From NCBI RefSeq assembly GCF_015865035.1, contig NZ_JADZGI010000001.1, positions 2,108,001 through 2,172,000 of the forward strand: a DNA stretch of 64,000 bases, in the 5' to 3' direction. The DNA is from Novosphingobium aureum. Its GTDB lineage: Bacteria; Pseudomonadota; Alphaproteobacteria; Sphingomonadales; Sphingomonadaceae. Positions 42,130 to 49,716 of the stretch are shown here, piece by piece. A program made the position numbers and the translations under genes. Position 1 is the stretch's first letter. Every line of letters starts with the position of its first letter. A model generated the notes under the pieces. That model was not told the origin of the DNA, made no database searches, and was given only the letters and a program-made list of their open reading frames with translations.

Positions 42130-43355
42130 GCCGGGATCTCCTGTCCTGCGTTCACGCTGACCGGGGGTTTCCAGGCTCCGTAGGCATTCCAGATGGCCGC
42201 CCGTCCATAGTCTTCCTGTTCGCCATCCGGCGACGCGCCAAACAGCGCCTTATCGGGAACTGACCGCACACCGGTCACAAACTGCTCCGTTTCGGGAAAT
42301 CCGGCCTCGGCCATGACCTTTGCCATGTCGATCCCGTGCATCGCCGACCAGAACGGCTCGTTGTTGTTGTAGGCATCCCAGTCGCGCATGAACTGCTCGA
42401 ACAAGGGCATCTCGGGGCCGTATTGCGGCTGCTCGACGTGCAGCATGAGCCCGCCCGGCTTCAGCACGCGGCAGCATTCGGCGATGATGCGCGGCATGGC
42501 AGCAGCGGATGTCTCGTGCAGGAACATGGTGGTCTGGACCCAGTCGAAGTGGTCGTCGGGAAAACGCGAGAGATCCTCGGCATTGGCCTGAACGAAGCGG
42601 ATGTTCCCGACCCCCAGAGCCGCCGCGCGCGCCGCACCGTAGCGCAGCACCGGTGCAGCGGTGTCGATCGCGGTAACTTCTGCCTCCGGAAATCCCTGCG
42701 CCAGCGGCACTGCGTTGTGTCCGACGGTGCAGCCGACATCGAGGATGCGTTCGGGCCGCCAGTCGGGTCGATTGGCACGTGCCCATTCGACCAGGGCCCT
42801 GCCTCCGCCATTGTTGAGACTTCCCAGCGCCCCGCCGGTCGTCGCAAACAGGCCGACGTCGTAGTTCGCCGCGACGCTGACATCGCCAGGCCGTTCCTCA
42901 CCGTGATAGCTGCCGGGCTGGCAATGGATGTCGACGCAGGTCACGTATTCGGGCTGGGAGATCGCGGGATCGAGTTCGAGCAGGCCGGCTTGCGCGTTGC
43001 AGGCGGCGACCTTCGCATCGGTCTCGTCGATCTGACGCAGCACCAACTGGCGCCCGTTTTGCTGGCGCATCTCCATGGTGTTGCGCTTGAGCGCCGACCA
43101 TGTGCGGTGCCAGGGATCCTCGTTCATCGCGACCCGGATTTCCTCGCGAGAGACCGGGTCGCGGCCATGCACGGCGCGAAACGCCGGCTTGACGCGGGTC
43201 TCGTAAGCGAGCCGGTTGCCCGCGCCGAGGTCGGCGGCAAGGTAGCGATTGAAATGGGTGACGAAGTTGAACCGTGCCGCCTCGTCATGGCTCGCCTGCG
43301 GCATCACCGCGTGGCGTTGCAAGGCGGTATAGGGTGGCGGTAGCGGACTGGTCAT
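42126..43355 (-). CDS. SAM-dependent methyltransferase with distinctive N-terminal domain (copy 2)
   Basis: A 409-residue paralogue of 30968. Motif I is ILDVGCTVGHNAVPLA, followed by IRFVQANAEDLSRFPDDHFDW and VLKPGGLMLHVEQPQYGPEMP. The N-terminal domain repeats the conserved RHAVMPQASHDEAARFNF, WSALKRNTMEMRQQNGR and DIHCQPGSYHGEERPGDV. I start at ATG 43355, with GGAGG five bases upstream; the frame is open further upstream but without similarity to copy 1. It leads the operon methyltransferase, partner, membrane protein. Two diverged copies imply two methylations or two substrates. Confidence 0.85.
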   Translation of the reverse strand: MTSPLPPPYTALQRHAVMPQASHDEAARFNFVTHFNRYLAADLGAGNRLAYETRVKPAFRAVHGRDPVSREEIRVAMNEDPWHRTWSALKRNTMEMRQQNGRQLVLRQIDETDAKVAACNAQAGLLELDPAISQPEYVTCVDIHCQPGSYHGEERPGDVSVAANYDVGLFATTGGALGSLNNGGGRALVEWARANRPDWRPERILDVGCTVGHNAVPLAQGFPEAEVTAIDTAAPVLRYGAARAAALGVGNIRFVQANAEDLSRFPDDHFDWVQTTMFLHETSAAAMPRIIAECCRVLKPGGLMLHVEQPQYGPEMPLFEQFMRDWDAYNNNEPFWSAMHGIDMAKVMAEAGFPETEQFVTGVRSVPDKALFGASPDGEQEDYGRAAIWNAYGAWKPPVSVNAGQEIPA

Positions 43356-43455
43356 GAGGCCCTCCATCGTGGCGCCTGTGGCGAGATTGCCAGCAGGGTC
43401 GCCTTGATGGTCTAGGCCAAGTCGCGCTCGTCGAGGTTGATTTGAGTCAAATCTA

Positions 43456-43498
43456 TAACAAATAGAAACGGGGCCCGGCACACGCGTACCGGCCCCCG
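43456..43498 (-). terminator. Rho-independent terminator after the racemase-family gene
   Basis: On the minus strand CGGGGGCCGG (43498-43489) pairs with CCGGGCCCCG (43479-43470 region, one mismatch) and is followed by TTTCTATTTGTT. It separates the gene at 43524 from the methyltransferase copy 2 operon. A perfect ATTTGA-C-TCAAAT palindrome lies just beyond it (43441-43453) in the promoter of that operon. Confidence 0.8.
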
Positions 43499-43523
43499 TC
43501 GAATGAGCGCAGTTGCGTCCCGA

Positions 43524-44270
43524 TCAGAACTCGGCGAGCAGGCGCCCCAGCCCCTCGATCTTGTCTTCGATCCCGCAGGCGCGCAGCCCGTGCCAGTAGG
43601 TCGCGGCATTGATCGCGATGACCGGCTTGGCCAGCTTCGCTTCGTACTTCGCCGCGATATCGACCATCGACAGGTTGGTGCCGACCTGCACGATCGCATC
43701 GACATCATCGCCGTCGAGTTCGGCAATCACACCGTCAAGCGTCTCGGGCGTGACCTTGGCGATATCGGTCCAGCGCTTGCACTGGAGCGGAATGTCCTTC
43801 TTCACCTCGAAGCCCGATTCCTCGAGGAAGCGGCGCACTTCGGCATTGGCGACGGGGTAATAGGGCGAGACGAAGCTGACCGTCTTGACGTTGCCGTATG
43901 CCTTGAGCGCGGCCGCGACCGATTCCGCGCCCGTCGAGGCGCCGACGCCGGCGAAGTCCTCGACCTGCTTCTTCCAGGCCCGCGCACCCTCGACGCCGCC
44001 GTAGAAAGTGACAGCCGACATGCCGAGCACGAGATAATCGGGCTTGCAGGTCATCACCGAGGCAACCGCGTCCAGCGTGCTCTCCGCGATCTTGGTGGTG
44101 CCCGCGATGAAGTCCTCGTTCGAGAGCGCCAGCGGGTCTTCCACGAAGATGCGCGAGAAATGGTTGGTCACGCCTTCGGGACGCATACGCTCCATGTCGG
44201 GCTGGACCACGGTATTGGTGGACGGCGCGATGACCCCCAGCAGCTTGCGCCAACCGAGTACGTCTACCAT
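43524..44270 (-). CDS. Asp/Glu-racemase-superfamily protein (maleate isomerase-like) without the usual cysteines
   Basis: A 248-residue protein of the superfamily that contains maleate cis-trans isomerase, arylmalonate decarboxylase and hydantoin racemase. The substrate-carboxylate motif VIAPSTNTVVQPD (13-25) is typical. At the two sites where catalytic cysteines are expected, it reads LGMSAVTF (82-89) and QVGTNLSM (195-202), with no cysteine. It may thus be a decarboxylase-like or non-catalytic relative, or use other residues. Position beside a flavin monooxygenase and the LeuCD-CoA-transferase genes fits a dicarboxylate intermediate. Confidence 0.8.
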   Translation of the reverse strand: MVDVLGWRKLLGVIAPSTNTVVQPDMERMRPEGVTNHFSRIFVEDPLALSNEDFIAGTTKIAESTLDAVASVMTCKPDYLVLGMSAVTFYGGVEGARAWKKQVEDFAGVGASTGAESVAAALKAYGNVKTVSFVSPYYPVANAEVRRFLEESGFEVKKDIPLQCKRWTDIAKVTPETLDGVIAELDGDDVDAIVQVGTNLSMVDIAAKYEAKLAKPVIAINAATYWHGLRACGIEDKIEGLGRLLAEF

Positions 44271-44441
44271 TGCACTACTCCTCTTGCGGGTCTCTCCCCC
44301 GCGGGTTGAAGGATCATTCTCCCCGACCGCTCGTTGCGGTTCTTGTGGTTCGCTCTGAATTCGTTGGCCCCAAGGGTGCGACCCGATGGGCCCGCGAACG
44401 GAAAGGGCATTTGCAGGCCCTAACCGTCCGGGATCGGCAGT

Positions 44442-45656
44442 TCAGGTGATTGCCGCGGCCTGCTCAAGGCTCTCGAACATGGCCTGGCGCAGCATGTAGG
44501 CGCGGCGCTTCTCGGGATCGGCCTTGATCGCGAGCATGTTCTCGCGGCGCTTCTGGTGCGCCTCGTCCTGCCCGCCCTTGATCATGGCCATGTTGGCCTT
44601 GGTCTGCATCTGGGTGAAGCTGTGCGTCACTTCGCGGCGCTGACGGTCGTAGAGCGAGAGGTTGGCATCCATGTCTGCCTTGCCCTCGATGACCGGCAGC
44701 AGCTTCTCGAACAGGTTCACGGCATCGTGGATGCCCGAATTCATGCCGAAGCCACCAAGCGGATTGTTGAGATGCGCGGCATCGCCGCAGAGCATGACGC
44801 GCCCCTCGCGGAACGACTTCGCGACGCGCTGGTGGACGCGGTAGAGCGTGCGGTGGCCGGTCTTGACGTCCTTGCCCTTGCCCTCGCCGATGAGACGATC
44901 AAAGATGCCGTTCTTGACCTCGTCCGAACGCAGGTAGTCCTCGTCGGCCTCGGGATCGGTCGGCACCAGCACGCGCCATACCGAAGGCACGCGCAGCAGG
45001 ACCAGCCATTCGTCCGGGTCGCTGACGTAGTTCACGTAGCAAAGGTTGGGCAGGTAGTCGGCCAGTTCCACCTCGGTCGAGAGCGTCAGGAAGCGCTCGG
45101 GATACGTGAAGCCGTCGAATTCGATGCCCAGCCACTTGCGCACGATCGAGTTCGCACCGTCGGCACCGACGAGGAAGTCGCAGCGCAGCTTGTCGATGCC
45201 GGTCATCGTCTCGATGGCAACGTCGACACCGTCGGCGTCCTGCTCGAAGGTCAGCAGCCGGCTACTGAAACGTACCTTGGCATTGGGGTACTTGCCCAGG
45301 CCTTCAGCGAGGCCTTGCGAGAGGTGGTACTGCTCGCACTGAATGCGGAAAGGGTACTTGGTCACGTCCGCGATCTCGGCGAGGTCGAAGTCGATGACGT
45401 CACCGGTCTCGCGATCGCGCCAGTGATAGATCGGCGCCTTGAGCCCCTTCTCGATCAGCATGTCCGTAATGCCGATGCGATCGAGCATTTCGAGCGTCGG
45501 CGGATGGAAGGTCGAGGCACGAAGGTCCTGGGCACACTCACTGCCCGCTTCAAAGACAACCACGTCCACGCCCGCCTGAGCCAGAAGCGTCGCCAGAACC
45601 GTTCCGACCGGTCCCGCCCCCGCGATCGCCACCTGGCATCGTTCAACTGTCGCCAT
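44442..45656 (-). CDS. FAD-dependent aromatic monooxygenase, PHBH/MhpA type
   Basis: A 404-residue class A flavin monooxygenase. It carries GAGPVG for ADP binding (VAIAGAGPVGTVLATLLAQAG), the DG motif (FLVGADGANSIVRKWLG) and the GD motif (VMLCGDAAHLNNPLGGFGMNSGIHD). Such enzymes hydroxylate electron-rich aromatic or heteroaromatic rings with NAD(P)H and oxygen. I start at ATG 45656 after GGGAG; the upstream in-frame ATG at 45689 gives extra residues without similarity. A TATCCGACTTGCGG site lies about 80 bases upstream. It is transcribed separately from the racemase-like gene, 171 bases downstream. Confidence 0.9.
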   Translation of the reverse strand: MATVERCQVAIAGAGPVGTVLATLLAQAGVDVVVFEAGSECAQDLRASTFHPPTLEMLDRIGITDMLIEKGLKAPIYHWRDRETGDVIDFDLAEIADVTKYPFRIQCEQYHLSQGLAEGLGKYPNAKVRFSSRLLTFEQDADGVDVAIETMTGIDKLRCDFLVGADGANSIVRKWLGIEFDGFTYPERFLTLSTEVELADYLPNLCYVNYVSDPDEWLVLLRVPSVWRVLVPTDPEADEDYLRSDEVKNGIFDRLIGEGKGKDVKTGHRTLYRVHQRVAKSFREGRVMLCGDAAHLNNPLGGFGMNSGIHDAVNLFEKLLPVIEGKADMDANLSLYDRQRREVTHSFTQMQTKANMAMIKGGQDEAHQKRRENMLAIKADPEKRRAYMLRQAMFESLEQAAAIT

Positions 45657-45734
45657 ATCAAGCTGACTCCCTGGCCTGTAATCGACCAAGGGTATGGACC
45701 GGGGGGGCGCCCTCCCGGCTCGCTACCGGTGAAA

Positions 45735-45749
45735 TATCCGACTTGCGGT
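45735..45749. promoter_or_regulatory. TATCCG-ACTTG-CGGT operator-like site
   Basis: An instance of the island motif, TATCCGACTTGCGGT, upstream of the flavin monooxygenase gene (45656). It matches the perfect site at 20501 in all bases but the spacer and the final A. Confidence 0.5.
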
Positions 45750-45790
45750 GACGCCGGGGCGATCGACGCTCCAAATCGACTGGACGGCGA

Positions 45791-45867
45791 CAAGAAAAAG
45801 GGGGCGCGGATGCACCCCCTTCTCTCTGATTACCGTAGAAGTGCGCTCGGTGAGCGACGCGCACTTC
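45791..45867 (-). terminator. Tandem terminator hairpins after the aldehyde dehydrogenase gene
   Basis: Downstream of the gene ending at 45872, two hairpins occur on the minus strand. GAAGTGCGC/GCGCACTTC (45838-45867) comes first, followed by AAGGGGG/CCCCCTT (45798-45821) with a T-run. The second is a normal rho-independent terminator. Confidence 0.85.
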
Positions 45868-45871
45868 GTCT

Positions 45872-47377
45872 TTACACGACGGCGCAGACGGTCTTCCACT
45901 CGAGGTAGTTATCCATGGCCTGCTTGCCGCTGTCACGACCCCAGCCCGACTGCTTGACGCCACCGATCGCCAGCGCGGGATCGTACATGGCATGACAGTT
46001 GATCCAGACCGTACCCGCCTTGATCGCGCTCGACATGCGATGGGCGTTGCTCAGCCCCTCGGTCCAGACGCTGGCAGCAAGGCCATATTCGCTGTCGTTG
46101 GCGGCGGCGATGACTTCCTCGACATCGTCGAAGGCCTGCGCCACGAGGACCGGGCCGAAGACTTCCTCGCGCACGATTTCCATGTCGGGCTTGACGTCGA
46201 CGACGAGGGTCGGGGTGATGAAGGTCCCGGCCTCGCCGGTCCGCTCGCCGCCCGCCAGCATCGTTGCTCCCTGCGAACGGGCGCGCTCGAGGAAGCCCTC
46301 GACCCGCTCGGCATGGCGCAGCGAGACCACCGGTCCCATCTGCGTATCGGCTTGCAGGCCGTGCCCGAGCTTGAGCCCCTTGGCATATTGCGCGACGCCT
46401 TCGACGACCTCATCGTGGACGGAGCGGTGCACGTAGAGGCGCGAACCGGCGATGCAGACCTGTCCGCTGTTGAAGTAGATCGCGTTGGCAACCCCCGGGA
46501 TCGCCTGGGCAAGGTCGGCATCGGGCATGATGATGGAAGGCGACTTGCCGCCCAGTTCGAGGGTCACGCGCTTGAAGTTGGTCTTGGCTGCATCGAGCAC
46601 CGCGCGCCCCGTAGCGGTCGAGCCGGTAAAGGCGATCTTGTCGACGTCCTTGTGGCTTGCCAGCGCTGCCCCGGTCTCGCCGCCGAGCCCGGTGACGACG
46701 TTGAGCACGCCTGCGGGAAGGCCCGCCTCCATCATCAGTTCGGCGAGGCGCAGGGCGCTGAGCGAGGTGTCTTCAGCGGGCTTGAGCACCAGTGTGCACC
46801 CCGCAGCCAGCGCCGGCGCCAGCTTCATCGCGGTCAGCACCAGCGGCGAGTTCCACGGCACGATCGCGGCCACGACCCCGACCGCCTCGCGCGTGGTCCA
46901 CGAACGCATCTGCTTGCCAGCGGGCTGGTAGTTGATCGAGCTCTCGATCGTGTTGCCTTCGATGGTCATCGCCTGACCCGCGAAGAAGCGGAACTGGTTG
47001 ACCGCGCCGGGGATCTCGGCCCAGCGCCCGACGAACAGCGGCTTGCCCTGATCGAGCGTCTCGAGTTCGGCGAGTTCGTCGATATTGGCTTCGATCAGAT
47101 CGGCGATCTTCCACAGGATGCGCGAGCGCTCGACCGGAACGGTCGCGGCCCATCCTGCCTGCGCGGCGCGCGCGGCGCCGACCGCAGCATCGACGTCGCT
47201 GGCACCGGCGGCGGCAATGCGCCCCAGCTCGGTCCCGGTTGCGGGATCGGTCGTCGCGAAAGTCTGGCCGCTGGCCGATGCGACCCACTGCCCGTCGATG
47301 AGGAGCCCCTCCCCTTGCGCACGGCGCGCGAGGAACTGCCTTGTGTCGGGACGCAGGGTGGCGAGGTCGAGTGGCAT
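45872..47377 (-). CDS. Aldehyde dehydrogenase (copy 1)
   Basis: An NAD(P)-dependent aldehyde dehydrogenase of 501 residues. It has VVAAIVPWNSPLVLTAMKLAP, the coenzyme loop FTGSTATGRAVLDAA, the catalytic glutamate in LELGGKSP and the catalytic cysteine in FNSGQVCIAGSRLYV. It is divergent from the HyuA gene across a region with a TTATCCGCC/TTGCGGACA site, so both are probably induced together. It closely resembles the protein at 54794; different aldehydes in the pathway may be served by each. Substrate unknown. Confidence 0.94.
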   Translation of the reverse strand: MPLDLATLRPDTRQFLARRAQGEGLLIDGQWVASASGQTFATTDPATGTELGRIAAAGASDVDAAVGAARAAQAGWAATVPVERSRILWKIADLIEANIDELAELETLDQGKPLFVGRWAEIPGAVNQFRFFAGQAMTIEGNTIESSINYQPAGKQMRSWTTREAVGVVAAIVPWNSPLVLTAMKLAPALAAGCTLVLKPAEDTSLSALRLAELMMEAGLPAGVLNVVTGLGGETGAALASHKDVDKIAFTGSTATGRAVLDAAKTNFKRVTLELGGKSPSIIMPDADLAQAIPGVANAIYFNSGQVCIAGSRLYVHRSVHDEVVEGVAQYAKGLKLGHGLQADTQMGPVVSLRHAERVEGFLERARSQGATMLAGGERTGEAGTFITPTLVVDVKPDMEIVREEVFGPVLVAQAFDDVEEVIAAANDSEYGLAASVWTEGLSNAHRMSSAIKAGTVWINCHAMYDPALAIGGVKQSGWGRDSGKQAMDNYLEWKTVCAVV

Positions 47378-47451
47378 TTTCGAGATCTCCTTTGTTGCCG
47401 CCGTTCTAGTGCAGATGCCCGCAGGCGCGTGGCAATGCCAATGCGAAAAGT

Positions 47452-47482
47452 CGCTTGGCGGATAACTCTGTCCGCAAGCCGC
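47452..47482. promoter_or_regulatory. Bipartite operator-like inverted repeat
   Basis: CTTGGCGGATAACTCTGTCCGCAAG is an imperfect inverted repeat with CGGA/TCCG arms (47458-47473 core) in the 274-base divergent region between aldehyde dehydrogenase copy 1 and hyuA. Its minus strand reads TTGCGGACAGAGTTATCCG, combining both half-sites of the island motif, and shares CTTGCGGACA with the site at 58455. The rest of the gap has no gene. Confidence 0.5.
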
Positions 47483-47651
47483 GCATCCCGACCGCTCAGC
47501 GTTAGCCCTTAATCACGACAGGCGGCGTCGTGAACGGGCACCGCCCCGAGATATCAGTAGCAAATACCTATCGGGCACCGGCAGTCGCTCAGCGGCAAGG
47601 TCCCGGGGTAGCAGTATCAGCGCCAAGTGGCAGAAAGTGGATGGGCAGACC

Positions 47652-49700
47652 ATGACCTATCGTTTGGGTGTAGACGTCGGAGGGACGTTCACCGATTTGC
47701 TTTTGTTCAACCAGCAGGACGGCTCGTTCTTCCGGCACAAGACGCCGTCGACGCCGCATGACAGTTCGGAAGGTATCCTGAACGGTCTGGGTGCGATCTG
47801 CGAGAAGGCGGGGATCACGCCGGCGGACATCGAGTTCTTCCTGCACGGCACGACCGTCGCGACCAACGCCGTGCTTGAGGGCAAGGGCGCGCGCGTCGGG
47901 CTCATCACGTCCGAAGGCTACCGCCAGGTCATGCAGATCGCCCGCTCCTTCGTGCCGGGCGGTCTTGCAGGCTGGATCGTGTGGCCCAAGCCCGTGCCGC
48001 TCGCCGCGCTGGAAGACACCTTCGAGGTCGCCGGGCGCATGAACGCGCAAGGCGAGGAAGTGCGCGAGATCGACGAAGCGCAGATCCGCGACGTGCTGAC
48101 CAAGCTCAAGGCTTCGGGCGTCCAGGCGCTCACCGTTTCGCTCATGAACGGCTACCTCAACGGTGCGCACGAGAAGCGCATCGGCGAACTCGCCGCCGAG
48201 ATCTGCCCCGAGCTTCCCGTCTCGCTCAGCCACGAAGTCCTGCCCGAGATGCAGGAATACGAGCGTACCCTCACCACCGTCGCCAACGCCGCGGTGCGCC
48301 CAGTGGTGGGCAACTATGTCCGCAACCTGCGCGACAACCTGCGCAAGGGCGGCATGGCCGGCTCGCTCTCGCTGCTGCGTTCGGACGGCGGTCTGCAGTC
48401 CTCGGAGAAGTCCGAGGAGCACCCGGTTGCCCTGCTCATGTCGGGCCCGGCGGGCGGCGTCACCGGCGCGCTGTGGGTCGGCAAGAACGCAGGGATCAAG
48501 AACATCCTGACGCTGGACGTGGGCGGTACCTCGACCGACGTCGCGCTCATCGAGAACCTCGAGGCACGGCGCGTGCGCACCACCGAAGTGGGCCACCTTT
48601 CGGTGCGCGCCTCGGCTCTGGACGTGAAGACCGTGGGCGCGGGCGGCGGCTCGATCGCCTATGTCCCCGAGCTCACCGGCGCGCTGCGCGTGGGGCCTGA
48701 ATCGGCCGGCGCCGTCCCGGGTCCGGTTGCCTACAACAAGGGCGGCACCCTGCCGACCGTGACCGACGCCAACGTCGTGCTGGGCTACCTTCCCGAGAAC
48801 CTTCTGGGCGGCACCTTCAAGCTCGACCGTGAAGGCGCCAAGGCGGCTGTCCAGACCGTCGCCGACAAGCTCGGCATCGATGTCATGGAAGCCGCGCGCG
48901 GCATCATCGACATCGTCAACGAGAACATGTTCGGCGCGCTGCGCATGATCTCGGTCCAGCAGGGCTACGACCCGCGTCACTTCGCGGTCATGGGCTTTGG
49001 CGGGGCGGGTCCGCTCCACGTCAACGCCGTTGCCAAGCTGATGGGCTCCTGGCCCGCCGTCTCGCCGGTCTCGCCCGGTGTGCTCTGCGCCCTTGGCGAT
49101 GCGACCACCCGCATGCGCACCGAGACCGCGCGTTCGTACTCCAAGTCGTTCTCCAGCACCGAGGAAGCCGACGTTCTCGCCCAGCTCGAAGAGATGGCCG
49201 CGCAGACCACGAAGGAACTCACCAGCGAGGGCATCGACGCCAGCGACGTCACCGTCGAGTTCGAACTCGACGTGCGCTACGAGGGCCAGGCCTTCGAAGT
49301 GCCGCTTTCGATCGATCCCGAGACCTTCAAGTCGGGTGGCCTTGCCGCGATCATCGCGCGCTTCGACGATGAGCACGAGCGCCTCTTCACCTTCAAGATG
49401 GATAGCGAGCACGAGCTGGTGAACCTGCGCGCCGTGGCGCTCGGCCCCGTCCTCGACCTCGAAGCCCAGCGCCTTCCCGAAGGCAACGGCGATCCCGTCG
49501 AGGCCAAGGTGCGCGACCACCAGCTGTGGGCCGATGGCAAGATGGTCCCTGCCGTGATCTACGACCGTTCCAAGCTCAAGGCGAACGACGTGATCCAGGG
49601 TCCGGCCATCGTCACCGAGATGGACTCCACCACGCTCATCGAAGCCGACTGCACCGGCACCGTCGATGCCTACGGCAACATCCTCATCAACCTGAAGTGA
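47652..49700 (+). CDS. hyuA: Hydantoinase/oxoprolinase subunit A (HyuA-like)
   Basis: The ATP-binding subunit of an N-methylhydantoinase/5-oxoprolinase-type enzyme, 682 residues. The actin-like ATPase starts YRLGVDVGGTFTDLLLFNQ and continues with HGTTVATNAVLEGKGARVGL, LDVGGTSTDVALIE and SIAYVPELTGALRVGPESAG. HyuA with HyuB opens cyclic amides such as N-methylhydantoin or 5-oxoproline at the cost of ATP; related proteins form acetone and acetophenone carboxylases. ATG 47652 gives the usual N-terminus; ATG 47637 is possible. The gene uses an unusually strict set of C/G-ending codons, suggesting high expression. It is 16 bases before hyuB. Confidence 0.92.
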   Translation: MTYRLGVDVGGTFTDLLLFNQQDGSFFRHKTPSTPHDSSEGILNGLGAICEKAGITPADIEFFLHGTTVATNAVLEGKGARVGLITSEGYRQVMQIARSFVPGGLAGWIVWPKPVPLAALEDTFEVAGRMNAQGEEVREIDEAQIRDVLTKLKASGVQALTVSLMNGYLNGAHEKRIGELAAEICPELPVSLSHEVLPEMQEYERTLTTVANAAVRPVVGNYVRNLRDNLRKGGMAGSLSLLRSDGGLQSSEKSEEHPVALLMSGPAGGVTGALWVGKNAGIKNILTLDVGGTSTDVALIENLEARRVRTTEVGHLSVRASALDVKTVGAGGGSIAYVPELTGALRVGPESAGAVPGPVAYNKGGTLPTVTDANVVLGYLPENLLGGTFKLDREGAKAAVQTVADKLGIDVMEAARGIIDIVNENMFGALRMISVQQGYDPRHFAVMGFGGAGPLHVNAVAKLMGSWPAVSPVSPGVLCALGDATTRMRTETARSYSKSFSSTEEADVLAQLEEMAAQTTKELTSEGIDASDVTVEFELDVRYEGQAFEVPLSIDPETFKSGGLAAIIARFDDEHERLFTFKMDSEHELVNLRAVALGPVLDLEAQRLPEGNGDPVEAKVRDHQLWADGKMVPAVIYDRSKLKANDVIQGPAIVTEMDSTTLIEADCTGTVDAYGNILINLK

Positions 49701-49716
49701 GCGAAGGAACTCTCTA

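Noticed and set aside
30946..43460. Shared sequence ATTTGTTATAG upstream of the HapK-like and methyltransferase copy 2 operons as an operator
   Set aside because: The copy near 43450 coincides with the T-rich tail of a terminator, and only two copies exist.
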